DNA of 64,000 nucleotides. It comes from Epichloe hybrida. Taxonomy: Eukaryota; Ascomycota; Sordariomycetes; Hypocreales; Clavicipitaceae. The first letter of the stretch is position 1. Each line of letters opens with the position of its first letter. The position numbers and the translations under genes are program-made. Under the pieces are notes generated by a model, which did no database searches, had not been told where the DNA came from, and saw only the letters and a program-made list of their open reading frames with translations. The stretch is taken from the NCBI GenBank assembly GCA_019022495.1, contig JAFEKR010000009.1, positions 1,178,001 to 1,242,000 of the forward strand, given 5' to 3'. Below, one piece after another: positions 46,666 through 58,101 of the stretch.

Positions 46666-47784
46666 TTAGTATAATAGAATTTAGGAATAGAATAGGAGTA
46701 ATTATAGTAATTAAGGGGATTAGGGATATTATAAAGTAATTAGTTAATTTATTTAATTCTTAAAAGAAAGGATACTAATAAGAAGAAAGTCTTTATAGAA
46801 ATCTTTCTTTACTATTTACCTCTTAAAAGGGAAATACTTCCTAGTAACTTCCTATATTTTCTTTTCTTTCTAATTATAGAATTTATTATAGTTAATAATA
46901 TCTTTAAGTAAGACTATTATCTTATAGTAACTTTATAAGTCTATATAAATACTACTAAAGAAAAGAAAGTCTTAAAGACTTTTTATAGCTTTAGGATTTA
47001 TTACTTAGAATATCTCTTAGTTTTATTCTCTAAAGTTATTATTAAAGATAGTAAATAAGGTTTATAAGTATAAGTTCTTATATTTATAAGTTACTTTCTT
47101 AATAAAAATCTAAGCTATAAGTTCTTTAAGGGTAGTATTTACTTTAAGATTAAATAATTCCTTATTCTCTAGTGCTTATTATATAATATACTAGTGTAAA
47201 TTAAGGAAGATATAGTTAAGAAGGTAAGATATAACTTATAGATTAACTTCTTTTCTAGTATTTTTAGGAGGGGAGGTATATTTATAATTAAAGGGAATAT
47301 CTTAGGTTCTAAATCCCTTTAGTTAATCTTAATATTTTACTATAATATTAGTAGTAAATAGGAAGATAAGGGAAATAAAGAACTTATAAAGGTCTAAAGA
47401 ATTATAAGTAAAGCTATTATCTTTATCTCTTAGTAAGTTTAATTAAATAATTAAGAATAGGTTAGGTTAGTTACTAACTAGGCCTTAATTATTTAATAAA
47501 TATACTTCTAAGGGTTTATTTATATAATAGATACGCTAATTAAATAAATAAAGATAGGTTAGGTTAGTTACTAACTAGGCTTTAATTAAGTTAATAAGCT
47601 TAGATTTAGTATAAAGCTAGTTATAGTTACTTAAGGTAAAAGGAAAGCTAGAATATACTTTTTCCTTAGTATATTTAGTATCTTAGAGTAGCACTTTCTC
47701 TTTTATAAGGTAAGTCCTTAATACTAATACCTTTTCTATAAACCTTACTAATCTATAGTATTTATAGAGATAACTACTAATTAG
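46666..47784 (-). pseudogene. Start of Copia gag region, decayed
   Basis: Lies between the 5' LTR and hAT-like element 2 and is AT-rich with stops in all frames. Identified as gag by position only; no motif survives. A 50-bp segment around 47,455-47,500 is repeated at about 47,550-47,590 (GATAGGTTAGGTTAGTTACT in one copy). Confidence 0.5.
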
Positions 47785-48082
47785 TATTAGTATTTATAGA
47801 ATACTAGTAACTTATATATAGGGTTTTTAAGGTAAACTAAAGTATATATAATTATTATATATTCTAGTTTATTAAAGCAAGTAAAAGAGGGATTAAATAG
47901 AAGCAAAGAGGGTATGCTATTTATTATAGGAAAAGGGGCCTTAATTAGGGCTATTAGCAAAGAGGCCACATGTGCTAATGCTAATTGCGGTGCGATTAGG
48001 TCGGACATGTGGGGGTCCGCGATGTAACGCGCCTAGCCAATTAGAGGCGCGTAGCCTTGTTAATATCATGCTTGTTCTAACA
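47785..48082 (-). repeat. 5' LTR of the nested Copia
   Basis: 298 bp. The right half keeps CpG (GCGGTGCGATTAGGTCGGAC) while the left half is RIPed. Paired with 36,884-37,179 and followed by the duplication TTAAC. Confidence 0.9.
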
Positions 48083-48451
48083 TTAACATAATATCCCTAA
48101 TATTAGATAAGAAGTTCTTTACTTTAAATAGTATATATTACCTTATTTATTTAATCTAATTATAAAATTTAATACAGGTAGTTTACTTACTTAGTACTAA
48201 TAACTTATTAATCAGAAGTATATATATTAGAGGTAATAAAGTAGTAAGTATATAGCTATTTATAGTTAAAGGCTAGTAATAAGGATTACCTAGGACCTTA
48301 TAATATTTATCTTATTATTTAAAGTAAATATAAAGCTATATACTAGTAGAATAGCTAGTAATATAAATACTATTATATATTATATATAGTATATATATAC
48401 TAGCTAAGTAGCTTTTTTTAATTAAGGATAATTATTATTAAGAGGGTAGTA
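48083..48451 (+). mobile_element. Gypsy 3' internal fragment right of the Copia
   Basis: Continues the Gypsy sequence interrupted at 36,883. Matches about 26,017-26,380 of the full Gypsy, with more RIP changes. A purine tract (AGAGGGTAG) precedes the LTR. Confidence 0.83.
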
Positions 48452-48719
48452 TATTAGGAGTATAAAGGCTAGGGAGCTAGGGATAGGATAGTTATATAAT
48501 AAAGCCCTTAGATAAGCCTTAGGTTATATAAATAACTAAGTAGTTACTAAATAGCTATATATATATAGTAAGGTATTTAGATAAGAACTACCTATAAGGT
48601 GTATAGGAGGTTAGAGTTTAAGACCTTTATATACTTACCCCTAAGTAGTAGCTCTCTAGCTATAACTAAGAACCTTAGCCTTCACTTCGTTTATATCTCT
48701 CCCCCCCACAGTCGTGACA
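48452..48719 (+). repeat. Gypsy 3' LTR, 268 bp
   Basis: TATTAGGAGTATAAAGGC at the start, CAGTCGTGACA at the end. Same family as 17,254, 18,045, 18,836, 26,381, 27,480 and the solo copy at 14,523. It marks the right edge of the main RIP block. Confidence 0.87.
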
Positions 48720-49185
48720 CTACTATAATTAATAATAATTAAATCATTAGATTAATTGATTAAATTAAATTATTAGATAGATTATAGGAAGCCTTAATTA
48801 TAGGCCTCCTAGGGGGATGTATTACACCCTGCCGCAAGCGTTTAACCGCATGTAAGCATCTTAGACACTAAGACCTACCTGTCTAGTTATTTTCTAGACC
48901 TTTAGTAAATATATAGTGTATTTTATATAGGTAGATTACACTCCCTATAGTATAAGTACTTAGTTATTTAAACCGTAGTCCACGCCCTCTTACAGGGTGG
49001 GACAACTCAATCCATGCCCTCATTTCTGACCCTAGCTACTCGGTCCAACAGTATCCGAGAGCAGCTTTAGCATCTGGCTAACCAGATATTACCTATGTAT
49101 TTTACATGATCATAAGTTGTGGCAATTTCTGTCCGATCATTGCTCACCTTAATGGCGCTTTTACTAGTACCAAAAGCCAACAAAC
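48720..49185. other. Transition from RIP block to normal composition
   Basis: 48,720-48,970 is mixed; from about 48,975 base composition is normal. A possible short LTR-like segment (TGTATTACACCCTGCC near 48,819 to GTCCAACA near 49,050) was noted, but no target duplication was found. No gene recognised. Confidence 0.45.
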
Positions 49186-49290
49186 CGCTATCAGATCCTT
49201 CAACCGTTGATTCGTTGATCTTGAACCCCTCGATCCGACCGTTGATCCGTTGATCCGTTGACATTCTCTGTCTCTGACTGTCTGATTCTT
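49186..49290. repeat. CCGTTGATC border minisatellite, inverted relative to 15,400-15,960
   Basis: Contains CCGTTGATCCGTTGATCCGT and single units such as AACCGTTGATTCGTTGATCT. The reverse complement (ATCAACGGATTG, GGATCGAAGG) is the building unit of the border at 15,400-15,960. Confidence 0.6.
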
Positions 49291-50700
49291 TGACCTTTGA
49301 TCAGACCGCCAGATGCATATCACTCTTTGACCATTCATTCTTCTACGTTCACCACTAAATCACACTCGTCTCAAGTCCATCAAATTCGCCGAGAATGCTT
49401 CATTGATGCGCCAACGATTCTTGTGACAAAAATCTTGCATCTCACATGACAATGTGCGATTCAATACACTTCAATAATGGAAAGGAGCTGGCCGCGACTT
49501 CCACTATACGGTGCAGGGGGGAGACATTATTGCTATCCACGCAAGTGATGGCTCAAAAAAGAATATGAATATGCGCTTTTGTTACGCGATCAAACGCTAA
49601 CAGCAAAGACAGGCACGGATAATCCAGGGACTTGGCAATGCATCACTGAATATACATGCTGCAAATCTCTCGAGCGATATTCCCAAGATTGATTTCCCCT
49701 TGCTGATTTGCAAGCCCACAATTTCTTGTTGGGGGGAGGTGTAACATGATGATACGGACTGGGTACAAAGATGAGGCTGGGCTGCGAAGAGTGACTTCAG
49801 TGTAGACTCAGTCGGTCACGGATCGCCCAAAACAGCAATACCTCCTTTTGATCGAGGGCGTGGGAAGAGGAAACACAACGATTACTCGGGCGGATGAAAA
49901 GCACGTAGAATTTACGCGTATGGCAAATGGCGACAAATGATGATGCAGGAGTGCTAGTGTGAGCGTGTGAGCCAGTGTTTCAACAGCTTGGCTTGGCGTC
50001 TGACCTTTGCGTGGATGAAACTCGATCTTTTCTCCTACTCCTACTTTCTTCTTGTAAATGAATGACTGCCGGTGACCGTTTCAGCATGATAGTCATATCG
50101 ATAACCCATGGCCATGGCCCGCGCCACGAGCCGCCACTCGGACCACCCCAGTTTGCCCTTCGTTGCCCTTCGTCGCCCTTCGTCGCCCTTCGCCAACCTC
50201 GCGTAATATCTGCCCACCACCAGATGACCAGATGATGGTTCGACAACCCCAGGAGGGATTTGCGAAGACGACACACGGCCCCGTTTGACAAGCAGCCAAC
50301 CCGTCATCGCATCACACACGTCGGCCCTCCCGTATCATCATTCATTATTACCAGACCCATCATCGCGTAGGCGCATTCGCATTCGCATTCCATCTCCCAA
50401 GCCCAAGACAAGGAGTCCTCGATGGGGTTCTTGTGTTCTTGGCGGTCATCACTACCACCAGCCAACCTTTCATGTTGCCTACCTTGATTGGGGCGCGGCG
50501 CGACAACGTTGACCCGCGGGGTTCAGCTGCGGCACCGACACCCGGCGTCGACGTCTCGACGTCGAACTCGACCATCTAGATCTAGATCTTTGAGTCCGCA
50601 TCTCTTGCGCCGCCACTCATAACCTTCAATCTCGACAGCTCGACAGCTTTCTTCTCCCTTGGCGGCAGCATTTGCTGCAGCCATCCGGTCCGTTCACGAC
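49291..50700. promoter_or_regulatory. Upstream region of the Rho1 exchange factor gene
   Basis: 1.4 kb of normal composition without a convincing gene. Four 10-bp units of the type CCCTTCGTCG lie at about 50,155-50,195, and three CATTCG units at about 50,372-50,388. CT-rich stretches before 50,660 fit a fungal promoter and 5' leader. Open frames on both strands here are short and lack recognisable domains. Confidence 0.5.
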
Positions 50701-53700
50701 ATGTCTTTTCGCGGCGATGACCAGCGCCGCTACGGCCAAGTTCCACCCGTCCAATATGCCGTAGCTGGCCACCAGCAGTCCGACCAACAAGCCGCCGGCC
50801 TTGGTAGACGGCCAAGCTTCAACTCTGGCGACGATTCGGTCTATCACAATCAGATGCATAACCATTCGCAACCGTCACCCTTCAGTCCAGTGGGCCGTGG
50901 CAGCGAAGACGAAATGTTCTTGCCAAGTCCCGTTGGTAACGGCAACTCATCTATCGGTCGTTACGCGTCCACCAGCAGCGCCTTGTCCGGATATCAGCAT
51001 CAGTATCAAGTCCCGACTCCCCCGACGCCATCACAATCGGCCTATAATCCTCAAAACTTTGCTCCATCTCCGGCCACGAGTTTCCAGCGATCACAATCGA
51101 CCGCGCTGCCCTACCACCCTCATCCGTCCTCGCGCTTCTCTACCTCGAGCGTCAGTTCGTACAATTCTACGTCGCCGCCCACTACCAGCTACACCCCTCA
51201 GGCGTACAATCCTGCCGCATATGCCACTACAAACACAGTCCCTCAACGGCAGGGTACGTATCATGGATACGCCGGTCATGACCATCAGGGCCATGTGTAT
51301 GCCACGGCTCCCACCTCGCCAGGCTATGGACAACTGCCGGCTGGAACGTATTCGTCCACTTTTTCTCAACCTCTGAGGTCCCCGTCCTTCTCGTCTGGGT
51401 ACCAGCAGTCCTATCCGGGCAGTCCTTCTTCTTTTGCAGGATCCAGCTCTCAAGTCGCAACACCAACATACGATCCGTCTCATCATAGCGCTGGTAGCCA
51501 CTATTCTGGATATAGTATTAATGGTACTGTTCCGTACCCAGCGGAAGCGTCTCATGGCGAGGCCCAGGCGCCCTATCCCCCAACATCTCATATTCCCGTC
51601 GGTCCAAACTATGCGGCGTCTAACGATCAACGTTCCTATTGCAGCCGCCAGCGTTCAGACTCGCAGACATCTCCAGGCACTTCCCCCTACATGCAACCCC
51701 AAACATCACCTGGACTTCAGCGACATCCGACCAATGCTCCGCTTCCAAACCGACCCATGGAGGATGTCCCAGAGGAGACAACGCTCTGGGACGAGCACGG
51801 GCGGCCGTTGCCGCGTCACGAAGATCACGAGCGCCTTATGCAGGATATCGAGGCTGAATTAGGGGGATCTGGCTATCACTCGCAACAAAGGTCGCCATCG
51901 ATCATCAGCCATCTGTCGGACGAGCACACCCAGAGACTACGTGGATACAGCTCCACCTCAGCACATTCACCCGGCGCATCCAGGGTTTATCCGGCAAGAG
52001 TCTCGAGCCAACCTCTCTATGACGATGACGGTGACGGTGACGATGACGATGACGATCCAGAAGGCACAGCTGGGGTGCTGGCTATGCAGCAAGCTGAATT
52101 AGATGACCAACGCTTTAGCGGCAATGCGTTCATGTTCAGCGGTGCAACCCCCACTGCTCATCAGACAGCGCCTCTGCCCCCCCTTGCCAAAGATCACGGA
52201 CTGAACAGCGGTAGCGACTTTGGTGGCGTGGATTTGGGCATGTTGGGCGGAGGCTATGCTGACAGCTCGGTATACGGCGCAGATGTCAGTGCTCCGCCGA
52301 GGTCTTCCTCGATGCAGGACGGACCGCGGCCGCTTCCGACTCCCGGATACTACAACTCGCTCAGGGAGAACTATGACAAAGCTTCTGCCTTTAACAATGC
52401 CGAAATGGACTACGGCGGCACAGGCGGGTTGCAGGCCCCGGAAATGCAACGGCTGAGTTTTGATGAAGGGCGAGAGGAGCAAGTTTCTATTCATTCACAG
52501 CAAAGCGGCACCGAATCGCCTTCCAAAGATGACTGCAAGGATTTATTTTACCATCCTGGTCTTTCCAGTAGACCACTCCCGTCGCTGCCGCCAGGACCTG
52601 GCTCGGACAGCAGCTCAATGCTGTCGACCCGTACCAGCCTTCGTTCTCAGCACCAACAGTCACATTCGCTGAACGCCGATGCTCCTTATTATCAGGCAGA
52701 AGGTCCGCAGACATATTATCAATCTGGAGGCCCGCAGTCTCTCTATCCAGAAAGATCGATATCTCTCGGTGGCCATAGTCATACCCCGACGGTTCAGGCA
52801 CCCGCAAGATCCAGAACGGATGCGGCCGAGGAACGGAAGAAACTGAATCGGCAACACCAGGTCACGCAGCAAGGTCCAACCTTCTCCGACTATGATTCGA
52901 CTCCCGCAGCGTCTACTGGTGCCTTCGATGGTATCACCCTCCCAAGTGGACGAAAAAGGAAGTTTGTGCCATCTAAGCTCACCGCGGGGGAGTTCAACAG
53001 ATGCAAGGAGCCGTGGGCGCTCAGTGGAATTGAATCATGGATTCGTGCAATGGGAGAGGGTGAACTGGATTTGAGGGAAAAGACAATCGAGGAGGCAGTG
53101 ACAAACCTATTCGCCTTCAAGATCCCAACAATGAATGTCGCTGACGCTGAGGCACTAAGCAGCGAAATCGTGCTTCGCATGCTGGACCACCGAGTGCTTC
53201 TTCCAGATGAAGAGTGGGTCAAATTTGGTGATGGACACATTTCCGGTGTACTATGGCAGCTGACTGGCTCTGGCTGCTATTCACCCGAGGTCCACAAAGT
53301 TCAGGTCAGCGGTCGTTGCTATGCCCATCATTGTACACGCACCTTGAAGAAGGTCGATTTGGGGGTCTTTTCCGAAGAAGTCCAGGGTGCCGACGCATGG
53401 AACGTGTTTTACAACCTGAAGAAGGAAGACTGGGAATCCAAACCGAAGAAGGAAGTCGACCGTCAAAACATCATGCATGAGATTGTGACGGGCGAGGAAA
53501 ACTACATCAAGCAGCTTGATATCTTCCGGACTTTGTATAGGGATGACCTCCGCACAAGAAACCCGCCCATTATTCAGCCTGGTAACCTGGATACATTCCT
53601 GAATACAGTGTTTGGAAAACTCGACACGGTTCTTCGCATCAACAAGGACCATCTTTTGGCGCAGCTCAAATATCGTCAGCAGGAACAAGGGCCGTGGATC

Positions 53701-54338
53701 ATTGGCTTCAGTGATTTATTTCGTGAATGGATTCGCAAGGCCAAATCAGACTACGTTGAATATGCTTCTGGATACCCGAAAGCTACTTGGTGGGTCAGGA
53801 GGGAAATCAGCAGGAACCTGCTCTTCAAAAACTTCCTCGAGGATAAACAGAGACACAAGTCTTCCTCCAAACAAGATTGGACTCATTTTCTAATCACCCC
53901 GTTGCAGCGTCTCCAGCGCTATATTCTGCTGCTGCAAAGCGTGGAGCACAAGATGATTGGCGACAGTGAAGAAAAAACGAACCTGCAAAAGGCCATTCAG
54001 GAGATCCAGACTGTGACACACGAGTGCGACGCCAAGGTGGCAGAAACAAACAAGAAAGTCGAAATGGTGGAGCTCAGTCGCATGCTGGTCCTCAGACCCG
54101 GCTTTCAGTCCGTCCTGAACTTGGATCACCTGGGCAGGGTATTGATCATGCAGGGCGAGCTTCAGAGAATGGGGTCCAAGGGCATGAGATGGGTCGAGTC
54201 ACATGCGCTGCTGTTTGATCACTACTTGATCCTTGCCAAAGTCGTGGTTCCCAAGGACGGGAAGGGGGAGAGAAAATATGATGTTTCAAGAGAGGTGAGT
54301 TGGCAGCTCTCTCTATATATCTAACCGCTTTCCTCCAG

Positions 54339-54369
<31 letters not shown>

Positions 54370-56100
54370 CCCCTTCTAGCAGCTGACTCCATGCCTTAGC
54401 CAATTCCGATGCCTCTGTTGTTCTTGGAAAGCATGAATGATGAGCCGGTTATGAAGCAAAAGGGCCTCACGGCGCCCCTGGGCAGAACAACGGCGGCCCC
54501 GTCTGGCTCGCAGTTGAGCAAGGCGCCTACCAACGGCGGACGTCCTGGTCTAGAACATACGCCGACTGGCTCTTCGACATCTCTGGGGCCCGCTGCCTCG
54601 AATGATTTGGAGGGCAAGGTTCTTTATCCCTTCAAGGTAAAGCATCTAGGCCACGAGATGTACACCCTCTACGCACCATCTGCTCAAGACAGGTTGAACT
54701 GGTGTACAAGTATCATCGAGGCCAAGACCAGGCATGCCAAGGCTCTATTCGCCCAAAACGCCGAACCCTTCAGGCTGCGCGTTCTTGCAGACGCTTCCTT
54801 CCACTGCGATGTCAACTCGGTCAGCGCGAGAGTTTCAGGGGTTCCGGCCAAGGGAACACCCCTGGATCGGGCTATCCAGGATCTAGAGAAAGTGTTGGGC
54901 CCCGCCCAAGGCATCTCGCCCGTTTGTCGTGCGCAAGTAAATTGTGCCACGGGATTCTCGGCCTTTGGCAAGTCTATCATTGCTATTGGCACCGACTATG
55001 GTGTATACATCTCCGATCCTTCGAATCCCAGGGGTTGGACGAGAGTAAGTTGATTGCGGAGTGTGGTGCCGACCTGATGATGAGGAATTGAATTTGAGGT
55101 ACTAACTAGCATGCTGCAGTCCGTTCAGGTGAATCGCGTCACGCAGATTGCTGTTCTGGAAGAGTTCTCGGTGTGTCTGATTATCGCCGACAAGTCGCTC
55201 ATCTGCTATCCACTGGATGTCATAGCCCCTGTAACAGAATTTGCACCGCCAGTCAGTGACAGCCCTCGGCGCGCTCCTCAGCGACTTGCCAAGGACGTGA
55301 CATACTTTGCCACGGCACGAATGAAGGATCGGCTACTGGTCTTTTACAAACGCAAAGAGGGCCTACACACGTCCTTCAAGGTACTGGAACCCATCTTGCA
55401 CAAGGCAACAGAAAAGAAGTCGCGCATATTCGGCAGCCGTAGGTCGGCAGCCGGAAGTACCGACACTTTCCGGGACTTTGATGAGTTCTACCTGCCCACA
55501 GAGTGCTATTCGCTCAGCATATTCCACACATATGTTGCTGTCTCGACATCAAAGGGTGTCGAGATGCTGACGTTGGACAAGAAGCAACCCATGTCAATCC
55601 CCGACTTGAAAGCTCCGGCAATTGCCAACATTGCGGGCCGAATCCGAGACCAAAAACCACTGGGTATGTTCCGGCTTAATGAAAACGAGTTTATTCTCAC
55701 GTATGAGGATTGTGCTGTCTACATTGACAAGCACGGTGATGTAAGTCGCACGTTGATCATGGAATATACCGGCAAGCAGAAGAAGGCCAGGGGCGCCACC
55801 ATGTACGGGCAATACTTGCTGCTATTTAACGAGGATTATGTGGAGGTGCGAAACGCCGAGAACGGCCGGCTTCGACAAGTTATAGCTGGACGAGACGTGC
55901 GCGTGATCGACTACGGCATTCGAGGTCCGACGGGCGGCAACGCAGTCCAGTCGCAACAGACACATGGATCCAGTGGACAATCCCAACTGGCCGGTGATAC
56001 GTCCAAGGGTTCTGTCAAGATTGCCATGTGCCACCCAGAGCTGCCAGGGCGACAAGTCGTCTTGGAAATGCTATTAAACGAAGGCCACGCCGAGGGCTAA
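50701..56100 (+). CDS. rom2: Rho1 guanine nucleotide exchange factor, Rom2 family (three exons, 1,739 aa)
   Basis: Activates Rho1 at the plasma membrane, feeding the cell wall integrity pathway and glucan synthase. Exons 50,701-54,294, 54,400-55,044 and 55,120-56,100, both introns phase 0, with branch sites CTAAC (54,321) and TACTAAC (55,100). Residues 1 to about 740 are disordered (Ser/Pro/Gln/Tyr), with an Asp run near residue 440. A DEP-like domain follows at about 750-875, the RhoGEF (DH) domain at about 920-1,120 beginning R-Q-N-I-M-H-E-I-V-T-G-E-E-N-Y-I, PH at about 1,140-1,310 and CNH (citron homology) at about 1,325-1,720. DH-PH-CNH order is diagnostic. The upstream frame opens at a TTG at 50,659, but the first ATG (50,701), giving M-S-F-R-G-D-D, is preferred. 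The first intron holds a poly-T tract of about 20 bases. Intact. Confidence 0.95.
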
Positions 56101-56812
56101 ACGCCCCTGTCTACAGCGCATTTAAGCTCGTCGTGGAACGATGCCTGGGAACTGGAATTTTTAAATTTTTTTCTATATGAGCAGCCGAACATATGAGATG
56201 TTTTTTTTTTTTTTTTATGTATGGCGTTTAGGTGGCTGCTACGTTTTCGGAGATGAAGAAACATTTCTGGAAATACGGGAGGAAATCCTTACTTCGAGGG
56301 CAATTCGAGGTCCGTCATTCTATATCTACTTGACATATAAGTAGGCAGTTTTATACCCGCCCCAAGCTCTTTGGTTTACCGAGCTGAGGGAGAGCCTTTG
56401 GCAAATGAGAACATGATGTGCGAACGAATGATGAGCTCCACGATTCATGTGACGGTGTATCAAAGAAATGTGTCATTTGTACCTGCGCGGTGCTGTACAC
56501 GGATCGCCCGGAATAGAGCATCGGCCACACCAGCACGGCTTTGCCATCAAAATGCCCATGTAGCAACGAACCATATAGACATGCCAAATTCTGTTCTCGT
56601 AACCCCGGTACCCCCCGTGCATGAAGCGACAGCCAATTTAGTGGCCTCGCGACTCATCATCAACGGGTTCTTCACTTGCGAGCCTAGGGGATGTTAGGGG
56701 GGGGTTATATGTATATAAAAAGAAGGCTGGTTTCGCCCAGGTTTCCCGGACGAGTTTATAAAGACGCGAAAAAGCAAAATTCGTCATCCCCATGCCGGAA
56801 ATGGTCCTGAAT
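56101..56812. other. Intergenic between convergent genes
   Basis: Holds the 3' ends of the Rho1 exchange factor (+) and the pyruvate carrier gene (-). A poly-T run lies at about 56,201-56,216. Short open frames on both strands show no domain. Nothing else recognised. Confidence 0.55.
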
Positions 56813-57616
56813 TTAAGCCTTGATCTCCTTGGCCTTTTCTCTGACATCATCCTTGATCTCCGCTGCAACATCAGCAATTCCCTTCTTGTTAGCCGTATCA
56901 CTCATGAGGATTCGAGAGACTTGGACGATGCCGACGAGGCCGAGGAAGAAGTTGACGGCGGCGAGGCTATTCACATTAACGAGGGCGTCAGCTGCGAATC
57001 TACAGTACAGATCCTGGGGGAGGGGGGGGGAATCTCAGGCGCCGGCGCAACCATACAGGTAGTTCTTGGGCTTGATAATCAGGCACCATCGGGTCCAGAT
57101 CAGGCCGGTGCAGGTGAGGGCCAAGTTCTGTGTGAATGACAGCTTCTCTGCGGGACGGGCAAAGTCGGAGATGCCGGCTAGCACGAGAGCCCACTGCGTT
57201 TCCGGACAAGTCAGCATTTTTTGTTTGCTGTGCTGTTTTCACACACTGCGAGGGCGACGATTGTAGAAACTAACGGACCTTCATGACGGGCGCCCTGGAG
57301 GTGAGACGACGTTAGTTTTTCATGTATTTTTTTTTTTTCTTCCGAGGACCACCCCCGTGTATGTAGCGCCATGGACGTACCAGAAGTGGACGGTCTTGAT
57401 GCCGACTTCGCTCTCCCACATGCGCTTGAACCAGCTCTGGTGCTGCTGCTGGGCGCTGTCGGCCGTGCTCTGCCATCTCTTGCCGCTGTCTCGGAAGCGG
57501 AATCGTGGACCGCCGAGGCGTTGCTGCGCGCGGAAAACTTGGCTGGCTTGCGAGGAGAGGGCGGATTGACGGAGTAGGGGGCGCGAGGCGCGCAGCAGGG
57601 TGCTCGTGGGGGCCAT
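56813..57616 (-). CDS. mpc2: Mitochondrial pyruvate carrier subunit, MPC2 type (four exons, 180 aa)
   Basis: One half of the heteromeric inner-membrane carrier that imports pyruvate into the mitochondrial matrix; it needs an MPC1-type partner encoded elsewhere. Exons on minus: 57,381-57,616, 57,279-57,294 (16 nt), 57,057-57,193 and 56,813-56,966. The frame closes to 180 residues. Residues 1-55 are Arg/Ser-rich and lack acidic residues at the start, like a matrix presequence. The family signature follows: S-W-F-K-R-M-W, then V-G-I-K-T-V-H-F-W-A-P-V-M-K-W, G-I-S-D-F-A-R-P-A-E-K-L-S, and W-T-R-W-C-L-I-I-K-P-K-N-Y. A hydrophobic segment L-L-A-A-V-N-F-F-L-G-L-V-G leads to a charged tail. The 16-nt exon supplies the A-P-V-M-K core. 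The ATG at 57,616 is the only ATG in frame before the conserved region. Confidence 0.95.
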
Positions 57617-58101
57617 TTCTATAGCCACGAGGAAGAGTTGCGGTTGTTGGCGTTGGTGTTGAAGTAGCTGCGATGAATGTTGTACTCTTTTGCTCTTGAC
57701 AGAAAAGAAAATGGGCGCGGCACAAGGTGGTTTTTTTTTTTTTTTCCTTTTTCCCTGCTACTTCTTTCGGTATTGGCGTAATGAACAATCAAGCAGTGTA
57801 GGTGTAGAGCGTATGGAAAGCGATGTTCGTACTTTGAGCTGCCGTGGTTTTTTTTTTTTTCCAGGCCCGGGTTAACTTCTCTTCTCTTTCTCGCCCTCGT
57901 CGAGTCGAAAATGGATGGTCACGGGGGCGTGTGCTTTTGCTGGGACGGACGCATCCAACGGCCCGGAGATCAGCCGCACAGTGAAGATCAGCTTGTACAT
58001 GTAATATCCGTAGAGCGACCCCCGGTTATTACCGGTCATCGCCAATTTGGCAACGACAACGATTCCACGCCTCCTCACAGTCACAGTCACACCACCTCGC
58101 C
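57617..58101. promoter_or_regulatory. Divergent promoter shared by pyruvate carrier and complex I B8 genes
   Basis: 485 bp between two start codons pointing away from each other. Two poly-T tracts on + (about 57,731-57,745 and 57,848-57,860) could be nucleosome-excluding elements. A CACAGTCACAGTCACAC repeat lies 25 bp before the B8 start. Co-regulation of two mitochondrial genes is inference. Confidence 0.55.

Larger units (their letters stand above)
36884..48082 (-). mobile_element. Complete RIPed Copia (about 7.06 kb) split by two hAT-like elements
   Basis: LTRs: 47,785-48,082 (5', since pol is on minus) and 36,884-37,179 (3'), about 297 bp, consensus TGTTAGTATCTACAGGATAC...CTTGTTCTAACA. 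Perfect 5-bp target duplication TTAAC at 36,879-36,883 and 48,083-48,087. On minus: gag-like sequence (about 47,780-43,870), integrase (about 42,400-41,850), linker (about 41,850-41,300), reverse transcriptase start (about 41,300-41,004) continuing beyond the insertion (38,691 down), and RNase H near 37,560-37,770. Subtracting the two insertions (2,304 and 1,831 bp with one duplication each) gives about 7.06 kb. Frames carry RIP stops. Confidence 0.9.

Noticed and set aside
47787..48008. 73-codon open frame on minus
   Set aside because: Lies wholly inside the Copia 5' LTR.
36829..48719. Two separate Gypsy fragments
   Set aside because: The halves join exactly at the TTAAC duplication, so they are one element split by the Copia.
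48819..49050. Possible solo LTR (TGTATTAC...GTCCAACA)
   Set aside because: No target duplication and no second copy in the window; too weak to call as an element.
49144..49338. Short open frames on minus
   Set aside because: Derived from the CCGTTGATC repeat; no recognisable protein.
50041..50575. Overlapping short frames upstream of the Rho1 exchange factor
   Set aside because: Simple-sequence and CpG-rich promoter DNA; no homology or splice support.
50659..50700. Extra 14 codons at the start of the Rho1 exchange factor frame
   Set aside because: The frame opens with TTG, not ATG; the first ATG (50,701) gives the expected M-S-F-R start.
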